Assembly (NCBI GenBank): GCA_018296165.2
Contig: JACKQL020000232.1
Span: 1-37,353 of the forward strand
Reading direction: 5' to 3'
From: Termitomyces sp. T153
Taxonomy: Eukaryota; Basidiomycota; Agaricomycetes; Agaricales; Lyophyllaceae
DNA: 37,353 nt
Position numbers and translations under genes: made by a program. How positions within the stretch are numbered: position 1 is the first letter of the stretch; every line of letters begins with the position of its first letter. The notes below the pieces were generated by a model that was not told the origin of the DNA, did not search any database, and saw nothing but the letters and a program-made list of their open reading frames with translations. Positions 1 to 10,970 of the stretch are shown here, piece by piece.

Positions 1-3000
1 GACCTTCTACGTTGAATAAAAAAACACTTTTATCCTGTGCCCGAATTCGTGTCGTGATTAATAAGGGCCAAGTATCCGTATGGATCCGAATGGATCCGTA
101 GGTATCCGTAGGGGTGGGTGGGAGAGATAAATTAAATAATAATTTTAGTGTTTGATAAAAATATTTGGATGTACTTTGCTACTCTATTAAAGACGACCGC
201 CCCAGTCAAACTGCCAATTAGTCAACTATCCCTTTTCTTTTTAATTTTAAGGTAAACAAAAACCCAATCTCTATTTTAAGGTTTCCAGTATTTGTCTATC
301 GACTTCCCTATTTACTATTAATTAAGATTGTTCTAGATTCATGTGATAACTAACTACAGTAAAGCTGCATAGGGTCTTCCCGTCCCCCTGGAGGCAACGC
401 GCATCTGCACGCGTAATTCAATTTCACTGAGCAAGTTGTAGAGACAGTGAGGCCATCGTTACATTATTGATACCGGACCACATTTAATGGCCAATTTATT
501 TTGCTACCTTAGGATCCTCATAGTTAAGACCGCTATTAACCAGATTTTCGATTAGCCACAGTTCCCTATGACCTCTCTTATATTAATGGCATCGGGCAAA
601 TTTCACACAGTATACTATCATATTAATGATTGCACTGTGATGTGTTTTTAGTAAACAGTCGTGGCCTCCGATTCTGTGCCACCGTTTTATGTTTATATGC
701 GCTCCTTATTCAAAATCAAATTCTTCTTAGACAAGGAGAAATGCTACTTAAAAAAATAATACTTACAAATAAAAATAAATTAATAATTATTAATAACTAC
801 CTACAAACAATATACGGTACCTCTTTTCGTCAAGCTTATGAGGTGAATTTGCCGAGTTCCTTAACAACTTTTAGCTCTACGCCTTAGTATTCTCTACTTA
901 CGAACCTGTGTCGGTTTAGGGTACGGTAGTTTATTTTTGTATTTTTATACCCCTTCTACTAGTTTTTTAATCTAAAAAGGGGGCCAGGGCCGGGGATTTT
1001 TCTCTTCTTCTAAAAACAACTGGCTAAAAAATAAAAATACAAAATTAAATAATAAATCTTAACTTCTAATCTCTCCTTAATTTTTTGTCCTCCTACTACA
1101 AAAAACCTACTACAAAAAAAAGGAAGGTTTTTTGTAGGAATTATAAAAAATCCGAATGCCTTAATAATCCTCCAACCCTTTTTTGTGGTCCAGGACTACA
1201 AAAAATCCCTTCCTCCGGATTCCTCCGGATTCCTCCGGATTCCTCCGGATTCCTCCGGATTCCTCCGGAGATAAGAATACCATGAAGGTATTAATAATAA
1301 TAAGGGGGGAATAAGGGGGCAGTAAGGTGGGCAGTTATACATTAAAATGTTATTACTTATAATATTCATTTCCTGGTCCACTAAAAAAATGGACTTTCTA
1401 TTATATACTCATCAGCCAAAACTTTGGTTTTGGTCCTTAGAGGCCGCATTCAAACAAAACGGATTAACCTTTCCTATTTGCAACCCTTTCGTATTCGGCG
1501 AGAAGTATTATAACTTCTTTTTACGTTACTCATGTCAGCATTCTCTCTTCAGTAACCTAAAAAATAATGAAACACTATTTTATAATGGGTTTGACTGAAT
1601 GTTCTACTACCTAGGTTTAGTATAATATAAACCAACACGATATCGGTTGATTGTTTAAGACCCGTTAAATTTTCGGCGCTACTATCTAAACTGCTGATGC
1701 GTTGTTACATACGATCATTAAAAGTAGCGACTGCCAGGCTCACTTCACAGCTGTATACGATATTGCTACGTCCTTAATTTCACTTAACAATCATTTGGGA
1801 CCTTGATCAGTGTTCTCGGCTGTTTCCGTCTTGACTACCCAACTTAGCATGAGTAGTCTGAATATCTACCATCAATTTATGTAATTCCGAGATTCGCTTC
1901 CAAAGGTAAGATTTTCGAGGTCCCCGCAACCTAAACGCCTAAAAGGCTGATGTGTTCAAAACTTTATGAGTCAATGGCTCCTTAAGGAGAGCACTTCGTA
2001 CACAACCCTTAAACTTGTTGGGAATTGCCTTGCTGTACCTCCATAAATTTTGTGTAGACGTCATACTTAAATATGTTTCGGTAGAAAACCAGCTAGCACC
2101 AGGTCAGATTGGCATTTCACCGCTTACCAAAACTCATCGGAGAATTATGCAACATTCACCCGTTCGATCTATTATAATCTGGTCTTGGTAAGATCACCTG
2201 GCTTCGGGTCTAATAGAAGTAACTGACCCATCACTATGTGTACTTATTTTTTTGTCCACAAATTTTTTCTAGACTAGGAGTATTTTTAAATTATAGTCCA
2301 GTCGCTTTCGCTAAGGCTTAAAACCTTGCTACTCCTATTAACTTGCTGACCCATTATGCAAAAGGTACGCCGTCATTCTTCTTGTAGAATTTCGACTGCT
2401 TATAGAGTTACTAATTCAAGATCTATTTCACCAATTCATTCTTAAATGTTCTTCGGATTAAATGAAAAGAAGAATTAAGAATACCTTGCCCTAATTACCT
2501 TTAAGGGGATTCTTTTCTTCTGTAAACCAAAAGGGATATTTTAAAAATTCATTTTTGTATACCACTCGCTTTTCAAACTTTTCCTTTACAGTACTTATTC
2601 ACTATCGCTAAATTTATAATACTTAGCCTTAGAGGATGGTACCCCTATATTCCGACAAGTTTTCTCTCATCGTACTTTATTTAAATAAATTTACCCCCTC
2701 CAAGAAAAGAGCCCCTTTATTCTTTATTCTATATTCTAGAAAGAAAAAAGGGGATTTGGACTATAATTCTAAAAAGAAGGCAGTCTTTTTAGAATATAGA
2801 ACTCCTTCATTCAGTTAAGTAAAGTAGGAGTCCGTAGGAGGAGTATTTATCTGATTCCCCTTTTATGAAGTCCCTGTTATTAAACCCTGGATTTTAATCT
2901 AAACAAGGGGTTATTAATCCCTAAGAGGATTTTCTCTTCTAAAAAGGGCTAATATTAATTAATAAACCTACAGGTCTTATAGTTTTTCACCTTCTTTAGA

Positions 3001-3600
3001 GTAACACTTCTTTTTGGAATAGGGAAGTCTACACCACTTTAAAGTAAAGTATTACTAACTAATATATTTTTGCAACAAGCCCTTCTTCTAGTTCGTACTT
3101 AGTACTTCTAAGAAAGTCTTTTTGTAAGTCTTTTTTTTCTAAATTGAAAATAAAGAGTTCTATATTCTAAAAAGATAAAGGAAACTACTTATGAAGAAGG
3201 AGAGAGAGAAGGAGAGAGAGTTCTTCGTTGCTAAATACTTAAGTTTTTCAATTTATTAATTAATTAGGCTAATCCGATTTCACTCACCATTACTTTCGGA
3301 GTCTCGGTTGATTTCCTTTCCTTTCCCTAATAAAATGTTTTACTTCAGGAAGTAATTGATTAATAAGGTTTACCTTAGGAGCGCTTACTTAATAGTTAAT
3401 TGTTAGTAAGCTTTTGGTATTAGACCTCCTTTTTTTATAAATTTGCCTTAGTTTTCCTTAATAACCCCTTTGAATTACTTTATAATATATTTTTGGATGT
3501 TTTTTAACAATATTGTCATCGATACTTTTATCTCAACCTCATCTCATTTTATATTTTTATCTTTTATAGTTTAGTTTATATTTTATCCCCTTGTTTAGAT
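1..3600 (-). rRNA. rnl: Mitochondrial large-subunit rRNA (rnl), 3' part missing
   Basis: Read on the minus strand, several 23S-like landmarks appear in the right order. The 5' domain I block is near 3260-3350 (a match to AAATCAACCGAGA). The segment near 2560-2660 carries TACCATCCTCTAAGGCTAA. GACCCGAAGCCAGGTGATCT lies near 2190-2210. The domain IV stretch CTATGAGGATCCTAAGGTAGC is near 505-530. A GGCAGTTTGACTGGGGCGGT match is near 195-215. Position 1 falls in domain V, at about E. coli 2440, so the rest of the peptidyl-transferase centre and domain VI lie outside the window. The 5' end is not sharply visible; about 3600 is an estimate. No omega-type intron interrupts the CTAAGGTAGC site. Two variable regions (about 950-1400 and 2690-3250) are swollen with AT-rich and repeat sequence. 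The small ORFs that can be read through this region are artefacts of the rRNA. Confidence 0.93.
1211..1269. repeat. 10-bp tandem array inside rnl
   Basis: Six head-to-tail copies of tcctccggat (the last one altered) lie in a variable region of the rnl gene, between segments that match domain III flanks. This looks like a local expansion in a loop that tolerates length change. It could instead be removed from the mature rRNA; the sequence cannot decide. Confidence 0.85.
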
Positions 3601-5484
3601 TAAAGAGTCCCTTGGCCTTTGATTAATCCAAAAAGGGCTAGAAAAGAAAATGCCGTCCTTCTCCCTACTTAGTACTTAGTAGGAGGAATTAACCCGTAGG
3701 CCCCCATCCCCATCCCCATCCCCATCAATGAATTCTGAATCCCTTGTTTTTTTATTAATCCAGTGCATTCAAAAGCCTTTTTGTTTTCCTTTTCCCCCTT
3801 CCATATTCTTGATATTCCAAGAGAATCCAGTGATTAATAACCCTTTATGAATCCAGTGATTAATAACCCTTTATGAATCCAGTGATTAATCACAACAAGG
3901 GGGAATTAAAAAAGGGCTAGAATAAGAGATTCTAGAAGTCCTACGGAAGGATTAAATTTATAAAGCTTAGTTATAAATTAACTTTAACTTAAAAGAGGAG
4001 TTAAGATATCTAAAACTGTCATTCTTAAATTTATTTAGAATATTATTTCTCCTAGCCCCCTCCTCTTATCCTCAACCCGGGGTCCTTCCTTTTTTATTCT
4101 GGACAGGAGTTCCTACGGAGGGTAATAGAAAATAATGAATGAAGTTAAGGTTCTAGGTTATTGAAAAATATATAAGAGAACCCCTTGGCCTTCTTCTAGT
4201 CTAGACAAAAGGGCCAGGGGCACTGGCAAAAATAATTTTGTGGTAAATTTTAAATAGAAAATTTTAACTTTAAACTCTCCGTAGGACTATAACTATTATT
4301 AATTAATAACCCCTTTTTAGACCAGCCATTCGGATTTTTTTTTTTTGTCTACAAGTCTACAAAGGAAAAAAAAAATAAATATCTAACACTTAAGTATGTT
4401 TATGTTTATTTTTGGACCAAAAAAACTTCTTATAGTCTAGATTGTCCTCTTAAAAAAACCCCTTGGATTAATAACCCCTTGTTGTACGTAGTAGTAGTAC
4501 GTAGTACGTAGTAGTAGTACGTAGTACTAGTCTTCTTATTTTTTTTCTCTTATTCTAGCCCTTCTTCTAGACTCTTAACAAGGGGTCTAGAAGGAGGATT
4601 CATAAAAGATGGGGTCTACTAAGAAAAAAAGGGGAGGGATTCTAAGAAGAGGAGAATAAAAAGTTATTAGACAATAAATGACCTATATTAGACTTATTAA
4701 TTTTTAGATTTAACTCAGTAAACTAATATATATTAATATTAATTTATGTTTAATATTTTATATCTTGCCCTCGATGAATTCCTCCTACTTTCAATTCCTC
4801 CTACTAAGAACAAGAAGGGTTAATTCCTCCTACTTTCAATTCCTCCTACTTCCAATTCCTCCTCCCTTTTTTTTCTTAAAAGAGAATCCAGTGATTAATA
4901 ACCCTGTTGTTATTAGTAGAAGAAAAAAATTATGAATTATGAATTATGAATCCCTGGATTCTTCTAATCCAAAGGGGCTTCTACGAAGGGATTTTTTAAT
5001 TCCAAAATTAGAAATGCATTCAAAAGCCTCCAACCCTTCTTTTTGGACAAAAAAACAAGGGATTCAGAATTCATTGATGGGGGCTTAGGAGAATCCAAAA
5101 AGGGTACCCTTTACTATTCAATTCATTAGGATAAGTAGGGTGAATTCGTCCTTGTCTTTCCCCCCTTCTCTTTTCTGAAAGAAGGGGGAGAAGAAGAAAG
5201 AGAATCCTTTTTTTTCGTAGAACCCCTTTTTAGATTAAAAGATTAAAAGATTAAAAAAGAGCCCCTTATTTAAAGTACGGATTAATAATCCGTACTTAGT
5301 AGGTTTATTAAGTAGGTTTATTAAGTAGGAAGGAGGGGCTATTTCTTCGAAGGGCCAAGGGTTAATAGTTTTTACAAAATTAGTCCTATAGATTATAATT
5401 CTAACTCTTCCTAACCCCCTCTACTCCTACCCCTTTTGGCTTTTATTAATCCAAACTACTTTTTGTTTTTTTCTTATGAATCCT

Positions 5485-5532
5485 TTCCCCTTCCCCTTCC
5501 CCTTCCCCTTCCCCTTCCCCTTCCCCTTCCCC
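5485..5532. repeat. 6-bp tandem array (ttcccc x8)
   Basis: Eight perfect head-to-tail copies of ttcccc lie in the rnl-tRNA-Ile spacer, between other dispersed repeat motifs. It is a simple pyrimidine-tract microsatellite with no sign of a gene function. Confidence 0.95.
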
Positions 5533-5858
5533 TACTAAGTACGGATTAGAAGAATCCCTTTTTTTTCTTAAAAAGGATTCTTTGAATCCAAACGGGATTC
5601 TCTTATTCCCCCATCCCCATCCCCTGGTTAAAAAACTACGTATTAAGACAAAAAAATTAAGACAAATTAAGACAAAAAAATTAAGACAAAAAAAAAATTA
5701 TGAATCCCTTGATAGACCAAAAAGGATGGGTTGGAGGCTTTTTAATGCATTTTTTTGTTTAATTCCCCCTTTTGGTTTTTTTTTTTTTCGAGAATCCAGT
5801 GCCCCTGGATTAATAAAAAAGGAGGGATTAATAAAAAAAGGGCCCCCTCCTCTAACAA

Positions 5859-5906
5859 CTACGTACTACGTACTACGTACTACGTACTACGTACTACTAC
5901 TACGTA
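5859..5906. repeat. 7-bp tandem array (ctacgta type)
   Basis: Copies of the self-complementary-rich unit ctacgta, ending in an irregular ctactac stretch. The same unit, or its reverse complement tacgtag, forms arrays at about 6428, 12633, 13599, 16255, 17318, 18325, 34147 and 36023. Confidence 0.9.
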
Positions 5907-6225
5907 GAGGATGGGGGCATTCTCGACACAAAAACTTCTAATCCAAAGGGATTATTCTTCCAGTCCCCCTTGTTGTTAGACCAAAAAACTTAGAAGAAAA
6001 AAATTATGAATCCAGGGATTAATAACCCCTTGGCATTAATAAAGGGATTAATAAAAACAAGGGGTCTAGAAGGAGGATTCATAAAAGATGGGGTCTAGAA
6101 GAAAGGGGTAGGGAATAAAAAATCCTTATTAATAATGAGCCTACGGAGCCCTTATTATAAAAATAAAAAAATATATAAAAGTAGTAGTTCGAAGTAGTTG
6201 TATAAAATATGAATTATTTTAATTA

Positions 6226-6296
6226 AAGCCTATAATTTAAGGGTAGAATAATTTCTTGATGAGAAATATGTAGAAGTTCAAATCTTCTTGGGCTTA
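6226..6296 (+). tRNA. trnI: tRNA-Ile (GAT)
   Basis: A full cloverleaf can be drawn. The acceptor aagccta pairs with tgggctt with one G-T pair. The D stem is attt/gaat. The anticodon stem atttc/gaaat encloses the loop ttgatga, giving anticodon GAT. The T stem agaag/cttct encloses ttcaaat. It sits between the rnl spacer and rns on the plus strand. Confidence 0.93.
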
Positions 6297-6427
6297 ATAA
6301 AAAATAATTAACCCTGTTATGATTCCCCTTATTTAAAGTGTTTGCTCAAAATGTTAACTTGGAGCATTCTAAAAAGGTAGATTTTAAACAAGAGCAACAG
6401 TAAGACTCATTTGTAATAGTTTAATCT
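6297..6427. other. Non-repeat patch of unknown nature
   Basis: Unlike its surroundings, this stretch has none of the dispersed motifs. It contains ttgctc (near 6347) and two gagca segments that could pair with it, so a small structured RNA is possible. It fits no tRNA model I tried, and I see no coding potential. Confidence 0.3.
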
Positions 6428-6483
6428 CTACGTACTACGTACTACGTACTACGTACTACGTACTACGTACTACGTACTACGTA
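6428..6483. repeat. 7-bp tandem array (ctacgta x8)
   Basis: Eight perfect copies of ctacgta between tRNA-Ile and rns. Because tacgta is palindromic, the array can fold on itself in either strand. Confidence 0.95.
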
Positions 6484-6591
6484 CAACAAGGGACCCTTTG
6501 GATTAGAAGAAAGGGATTAATTATTAATTGCCCCTTCGTTTTTGTCTAACAATGGTTGGAGGCTTTTGAATGCATATCTATAAATATATCT

Positions 6592-6636
6592 ATAAATATA
6601 AATATAAATATAAATATAAATATAAATATAAATATA
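6592..6636. repeat. 6-bp AT array (aaatat)
   Basis: About seven copies of aaatat lie just upstream of the estimated rns 5' end, directly after a copy of the dispersed ggttggaggcttttgaatgc motif at about 6553. Confidence 0.9.
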
Positions 6637-6699
6637 AAAAAAAAGATATAAAAGAGGTTAATAAATATTGCAAAATAGCAAATATAATACGACAATTGT

Positions 6700-9085
6700 A
6701 ATAAATTGTCTAAATATCGATATGAATTTAATTTTGGTTCTGATTGAACGTTTTTCAGTAGTTTTAAGACATGCAAATCGTTGTTCCTAACAGTTTATCT
6801 TTATGTTTTATTTATGAAGGGTTTTAGTCCCCCTTTCTGTTCCTTTCCTGTGATTGAATGGGAATCTCCTAAAGTCTACCCAGAACTCTTTGTAGACAAA
6901 AAATAAAGATAAAAAATAAGAATAAGGTGTAAAGGTGAGTATTTTAAATTAGATACCTTATAGACTCCTTAATTGGGAGATAATTTTATTTCAAAAATCC
7001 TCCCCTCCGTATTCTTGGGGTTTTTTCTGTTCTGTTCTGTTCTGTTCTTTTTAGACTAAGAACTAAGACTTTCTTATTCTAACTAAGAAAAAAGAAGGCC
7101 TAAGAATTATAAAAAGGAGAGGATGATTAGAGATACTTATTAGGGTAATATCAAAGTCAGTAGGCCACACCTGCTAGTCTTTTCTCATTACTGGTTGTAG
7201 TAGGAGAGGGTCCTTCGGCTCCCTCCTACGTTTCTTAGAGTAATAAGGGGGAGTCCCTATGGAGAGTAGCGTCTGTTACTTTCGCTACATATGAATTCCT
7301 TGTAATTTCATCCTAATAAGGAAAGTAAAATATAAATTAGCTATTTATAAAAAAAGGGAAATTTTCTGCTATAAGATTCGATTTATTTTGTTTAAAGGTA
7401 GTTGGTGGGGTAAATGCCTACCAAGCCTACGATCAATAGCCATGTTTGATAGAGCAGATGGCCACATTGGGAATGGAAAGCCCCAAGTAGTGAAAACTAC
7501 CAGCAGTCAAGAATATTAGTCAATGCTCGCAAGAGTGAACTAGCTAACTGAAATCACATGATCCATGCTTTATGTTGGTTATTGTGATAACGTAAGGGAA
7601 AAAAATGATATTACCTTACTATTAGTGTTGTCCAAAACTGGTGCCAGAAGACTCGGTAAGGCCAGAGACGCGAACGTTAGTCGTCCTAATCAGGCGTAAA
7701 GGGTGTGTAGGCTGCTTTCAAAATCATATCTTTCAAATAGCTATTATAACGAAGATCTGTTTAAAGGCAATATACTTTAAATATCTTCATTCTAAGGTAA
7801 AGATAGGATGAATAAAAGCTAGAATCAAAACGAGGATAAGCCAAATAATACTTAGAGTAGGGATGATATCCGTAGATACTAAGTGGAATACTAAAAGTGA
7901 AAACTATTTATCTAGAAATGATTGACGCTGAGAAACGAAGGTGAGAATAGGAAATAGGATTAGATACCCAGATACCTCTCACTGTCAACGATGAATGGTG
8001 GTTGTTAGTTTATAGAAGAACTAGTAACGATGCTAACGCGATAACCATTCCGCCTTGCGAGTACGGTTGCAAAACTGAAACCAAAAAAATTAGTCGGTCT
8101 CGAAGCAAACGAAGTGAAGCATGTTATTTAATACGATAATACGCGTAAAACCTTACCAGTTCTTGCATATCCAGTCCTTAATCTTAAGTGGTTCTAAATG
8201 TCAATTTAGTCCTATTTAAGGTTAAAGATTGAGTAGTTTCTTGACCTCAAGAAACTCGTTTACAGGTGTTGCATGGCTGTCGTAAGTCCGTGCCGTGAGA
8301 AGTGAGGTTAACTCCACTAACGGACGAAATCCCTGTTGTTAATTTATACTTAACAATTAATGAATTTGACAATTTTTCATTTGGGGCTAAGACAAGCCGT
8401 TATGGCCCTCATGAACTGGGCTATCGACGTGCCACGAGAACTTTTACAAAGTGACGCCAAAACCTAACCTCTATACTAATGCAATATTTTAGTTAATATT
8501 TAAATAGAATAAATATAAATTATACTTTTTTAAATAATAAGGTTTTAAGGAATAGCTAATCATTAAAGAAAGTTAAATAACCAAATATATGGACGGATTG
8601 CCGCCTGAAATTCGGCGACATGAAGAAGGAATTTCGAGTAATCGTTGATCACTAGCGCAACGGTGAAGAATGCATTCGGGATGAACTAACTGTCTGTCGC
8701 TGGGAAGGAGCTTGAATTGGGGGAAACTGCCGCGAAGTTATTCTTTTTTTAAGGCAAACCTAATTTAATAATATCAGCAAGACCTACGAAGTACGAAGTA
8801 CGAAGTACGAAGTACGAAGTACGAAGTACGAAGTACGAAGTACGAAGCCAAGGGTTATTTATTATTAAGTAAATTAAATTTTTTTAAGGGTAGTTTTATG
8901 CTAAGCTTTAATTTTAGAAGTAATTCTAATTTAAAGTATTAGTCATTTAAATATAAGTATAAATATAAAAAAAAACACCTTTCTTAAGATAATTAGTTTC
9001 AGTGAACCCTTTTAAGTAACATCTCAAAAGTCATAGCAAGGTAGCTGTACTGGAAAGTGCCGCTGGAAAATAAATAATTTGTAAT
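6700..9085 (+). rRNA. rns: Mitochondrial small-subunit rRNA (rns)
   Basis: 16S-like landmarks run in order on the plus strand. The 5' end matches TTCTGATTGAACG near 6735 and ACATGCAAATCG near 6770. Helix 11-12 sequence ggtagttggtggggtaa is near 7395. The 530 loop (gtgccag...cggtaa) is at 7641-7659. ggattagatacccagata is near 7956. gcatggctgtcgtaag is near 8270. The decoding-site strands are at 8682-8700 and 9028-9041, followed by the helix 45 sequence to about 9080. The gene is long because variable regions are inflated, mainly between about 6790 and 7390 and at the tip of helix 44, where a 7-bp tandem array sits. The 5' end is an estimate. Decoding-centre bases deviate from bacteria in a covarying manner (see findings), which supports a functional rRNA. 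Confidence 0.95.
8785..8847. repeat. 7-bp tandem array in the rns helix 44 region
   Basis: Nine perfect copies of tacgaag lie between the two decoding-site strands of the small-subunit rRNA gene. They therefore fall in the distal part of helix 44, a length-variable region. Extension here would lengthen helix 44 rather than touch the decoding core. Confidence 0.93.
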
Positions 9086-9702
9086 TAACCCCCCAACCGT
9101 ACGGATTAATAATCCGTACGGATTAATTTTTTTGTCCTCTTTGTCCTCCTGCTTTTTAGAATTATAGCCATTGCCCCTCTATTTATTCTAGAAATGGACT
9201 CTTTCTTATTCTACAATAAAAAATCCGAATGGCTACTTTTTTTTCGTAGACCCCTACGGTCTACGAAGAGGGGGTTCCATTACCTATACCTTCTTTCTTG
9301 TAAGTCCTTACAAAAAAGAAGAATCCTAGAATCCTAGAATCCTATAATCCTATAATCCTAGAATCCTATAATCCTAGAATCCTATAATCCTATAATCCTA
9401 GAATCCTATAATCCTAGAATCCTATAATCCTATAATCCTAGAATCCTATAATCCTAGAATCCTAGAATCCTATAATCCTAGAATCCTATAATCCTATAAT
9501 CCTAGAATCCTATAATCCTAGAATCCTAGAATCCTAGAATCCTAGAATCCTATAATCCTAAGGGGGTTTTGATTCCAAAAACCGTAGGCCATAAGGGGCT
9601 CTTTTTTTTTAATCTTTAATCTTTAATCTAAAAAGGGGTTCTACGAAAAAAAGGGATTCTTCTTTTCCCTTATTAGACAGGGTTAAATTATTATAAAATT
9701 TA
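9086..9702. repeat. rns to tRNA-Val spacer with an 8-bp satellite
   Basis: No gene is visible. The left part has AT-rich and dispersed motifs, including a ccgtacggattaataatccgta inverted segment near 9098. The centre is the 240-bp array listed separately. The right part has ttctacgaa motifs. Confidence 0.8.
9322..9561. repeat. 8-bp satellite of two alternating variants, 30 units
   Basis: Thirty head-to-tail 8-bp units, each aatcctag (G) or aatcctat (T), the last being aatcctaa. In order they read G G T T G T G T T G T G T T G T G G T G T T G T G G G G T A. The five-unit word TTGTG occurs three times in a row from the third unit and again later, so the array has a 40-bp higher-order period on top of the 8-bp one. 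Confidence 0.95.
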
Positions 9703-9773
9703 AAGGTGTTAGCTGAGTGGTTTAGCAGTAAATTTACACTTTACAGACAGAGGTTCGAACCCTCTACTCCTTA
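9703..9773 (+). tRNA. trnV: tRNA-Val (TAC)
   Basis: The acceptor aaggtgt/actcctt has one T-T mismatch. The D arm is gct...agc. The anticodon stem gtaaa/tttac holds the loop tttacac, giving anticodon TAC. The T arm is agagg-ttcgaac-cctct. The discriminator base is A at 9773. The gene lies downstream of rns in the same direction. Confidence 0.93.
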
Positions 9774-10015
9774 GATTATATTTAAATTAAATTAAATTTT
9801 ATTTTATCCACCCATCATCCCCTTTTGTTTGTTTATTAATCCCTTTTAAGAAAAAAAGTCCCTCCGTAGGTCTTCAGAATGGATTATTAAAAGGGATTCT
9901 TTTCTCTCCTAGTTTTAGAATAAGAAAGAGTCCCCTCTATTTATTCTTATTCTAAGGGCTAAGTAGGGAAATAATAAAAAATCCGAATGAGGAATGAGGA
10001 ATGAGAGGTGCCTAC

Positions 10016-10060
10016 TTTTGTTTTGTTTTGTTTTGTTTTGTTTTGTTTTGTTTTGTTTTG
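10016..10060. repeat. 5-bp tandem array (ttttg x9)
   Basis: Nine perfect copies of ttttg. A short related run of ttttg occurs near 27780. Confidence 0.95.
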
Positions 10061-10783
10061 TTATTTTTTTATTTATTATTTTAGACCCCATCAAGAATAC
10101 GGAGGGCCAGTGCCCCTGGCCCTTTTTGTTCTGAATTATGAATCCCTTGTTAGCCCTTTTGGTTTTTTTTTTGTCGAGAACCCCTTAATAATCCTCCAAC
10201 TTTTGGATTAGGAGAATGGATTCATAATGGGGATTTTTCTCTTCCAGTAATAATCCTCCAACCTTGTTTGTTGGAATAAGAAATTCCCCTTTTTTCTTTT
10301 TTTTGTCGAGAATCCAGTTAGTTATCAAGGGGGATTAAAAAAATCCCCTTTGGTTTTTGTTTGTTTTAGAGAATCCAGTGATTAATAACCCATCAAGGGA
10401 TCATTAGTTATTAATCCCTTTATTAATGCCCCCATCAATGAATCCCTTGTTAGAGCCTTTTTTTTTCTTAATTCTTCCTAGAACCTAGAACCTAGAACCT
10501 AGAACCTAGAAAAAAGGGCCAAGGGGCCATTGGAAAAGAGTCCCTTTTGGTTTTTTTTTGTCGAGAATGCCTTAATAATCCTCCAACCCATCAAGAATAT
10601 GGAGGGGCATTTGGACCAAAAAAAGGGCCAGGGTTATTAATCACTGGATTCATAATGGGGATTTTGGACCAAAAAAAAAGGGATTCATTCTTAATTCCCC
10701 CATCCTTTTTGGTCTATCAAGGGATTCATAATTAATAATTTTTTTGTCTTGTCTTTTTGTTATTAGTAGAAGAAAAAAATCCA

Positions 10784-10970
10784 GTGCCCCTGGCGTGCCC
10801 CTGGCGTGCCCCTGGCGTGCCCCTGGCGTGCCCCTGGCGTGCCCCTGGCGTGCCCCTGGCGTGCCCCTGGCGTGCCCCTGGCGTGCCCCTGGCGTGCCCC
10901 TGGCGTGCCCCTGGCGTGCCCCTGGCGTGCCCCTGGCGTGCCCCTGGCGTGCCCCTGGCGTGCCCCTGGC
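10784..10970. repeat. 11-bp GC-rich tandem array, 17 units
   Basis: Seventeen perfect copies of gtgcccctggc. The unit contains half of the gccaggggcactggc motif found in several spacers and inside nad2. The array is strongly GC-rich for this genome. Since 11 is not a multiple of three, all reading frames are open through it, which explains several overlapping artefact ORFs. Confidence 0.96.

Larger units (their letters stand above)
3601..6225. repeat. Gene-free spacer made of dispersed repeats
   Basis: I find no gene here. The region holds copies of motifs that recur through the window: gaatccagtgattaataacc (near 3823, 3853, 3876 and 4885), aatgcattcaaaagcctcc (near 3767 and 5014), and cttctacgaaggga (near 4978). 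It also holds poly-purine or poly-pyrimidine runs, a ttcccc array and tacgtac arrays. Two near-identical segments at about 4565-4620 and 6055-6105 share ggtctagaaggaggattcat. Small ORFs here are low-complexity and not believable. Confidence 0.8.

Noticed and set aside
505..530. Possible omega-type intron in rnl
   Set aside because: The CTAAGGTAGC target is continuous with flanking rRNA sequence, so no intron is inserted there.
630..887. 85-residue ORF on the plus strand
   Set aside because: Lies within the antisense of conserved rnl sequence, including the domain IV region.
9322..9561. CRISPR-like regular repeats
   Set aside because: Units are directly adjacent without spacers, and the setting is mitochondrial.
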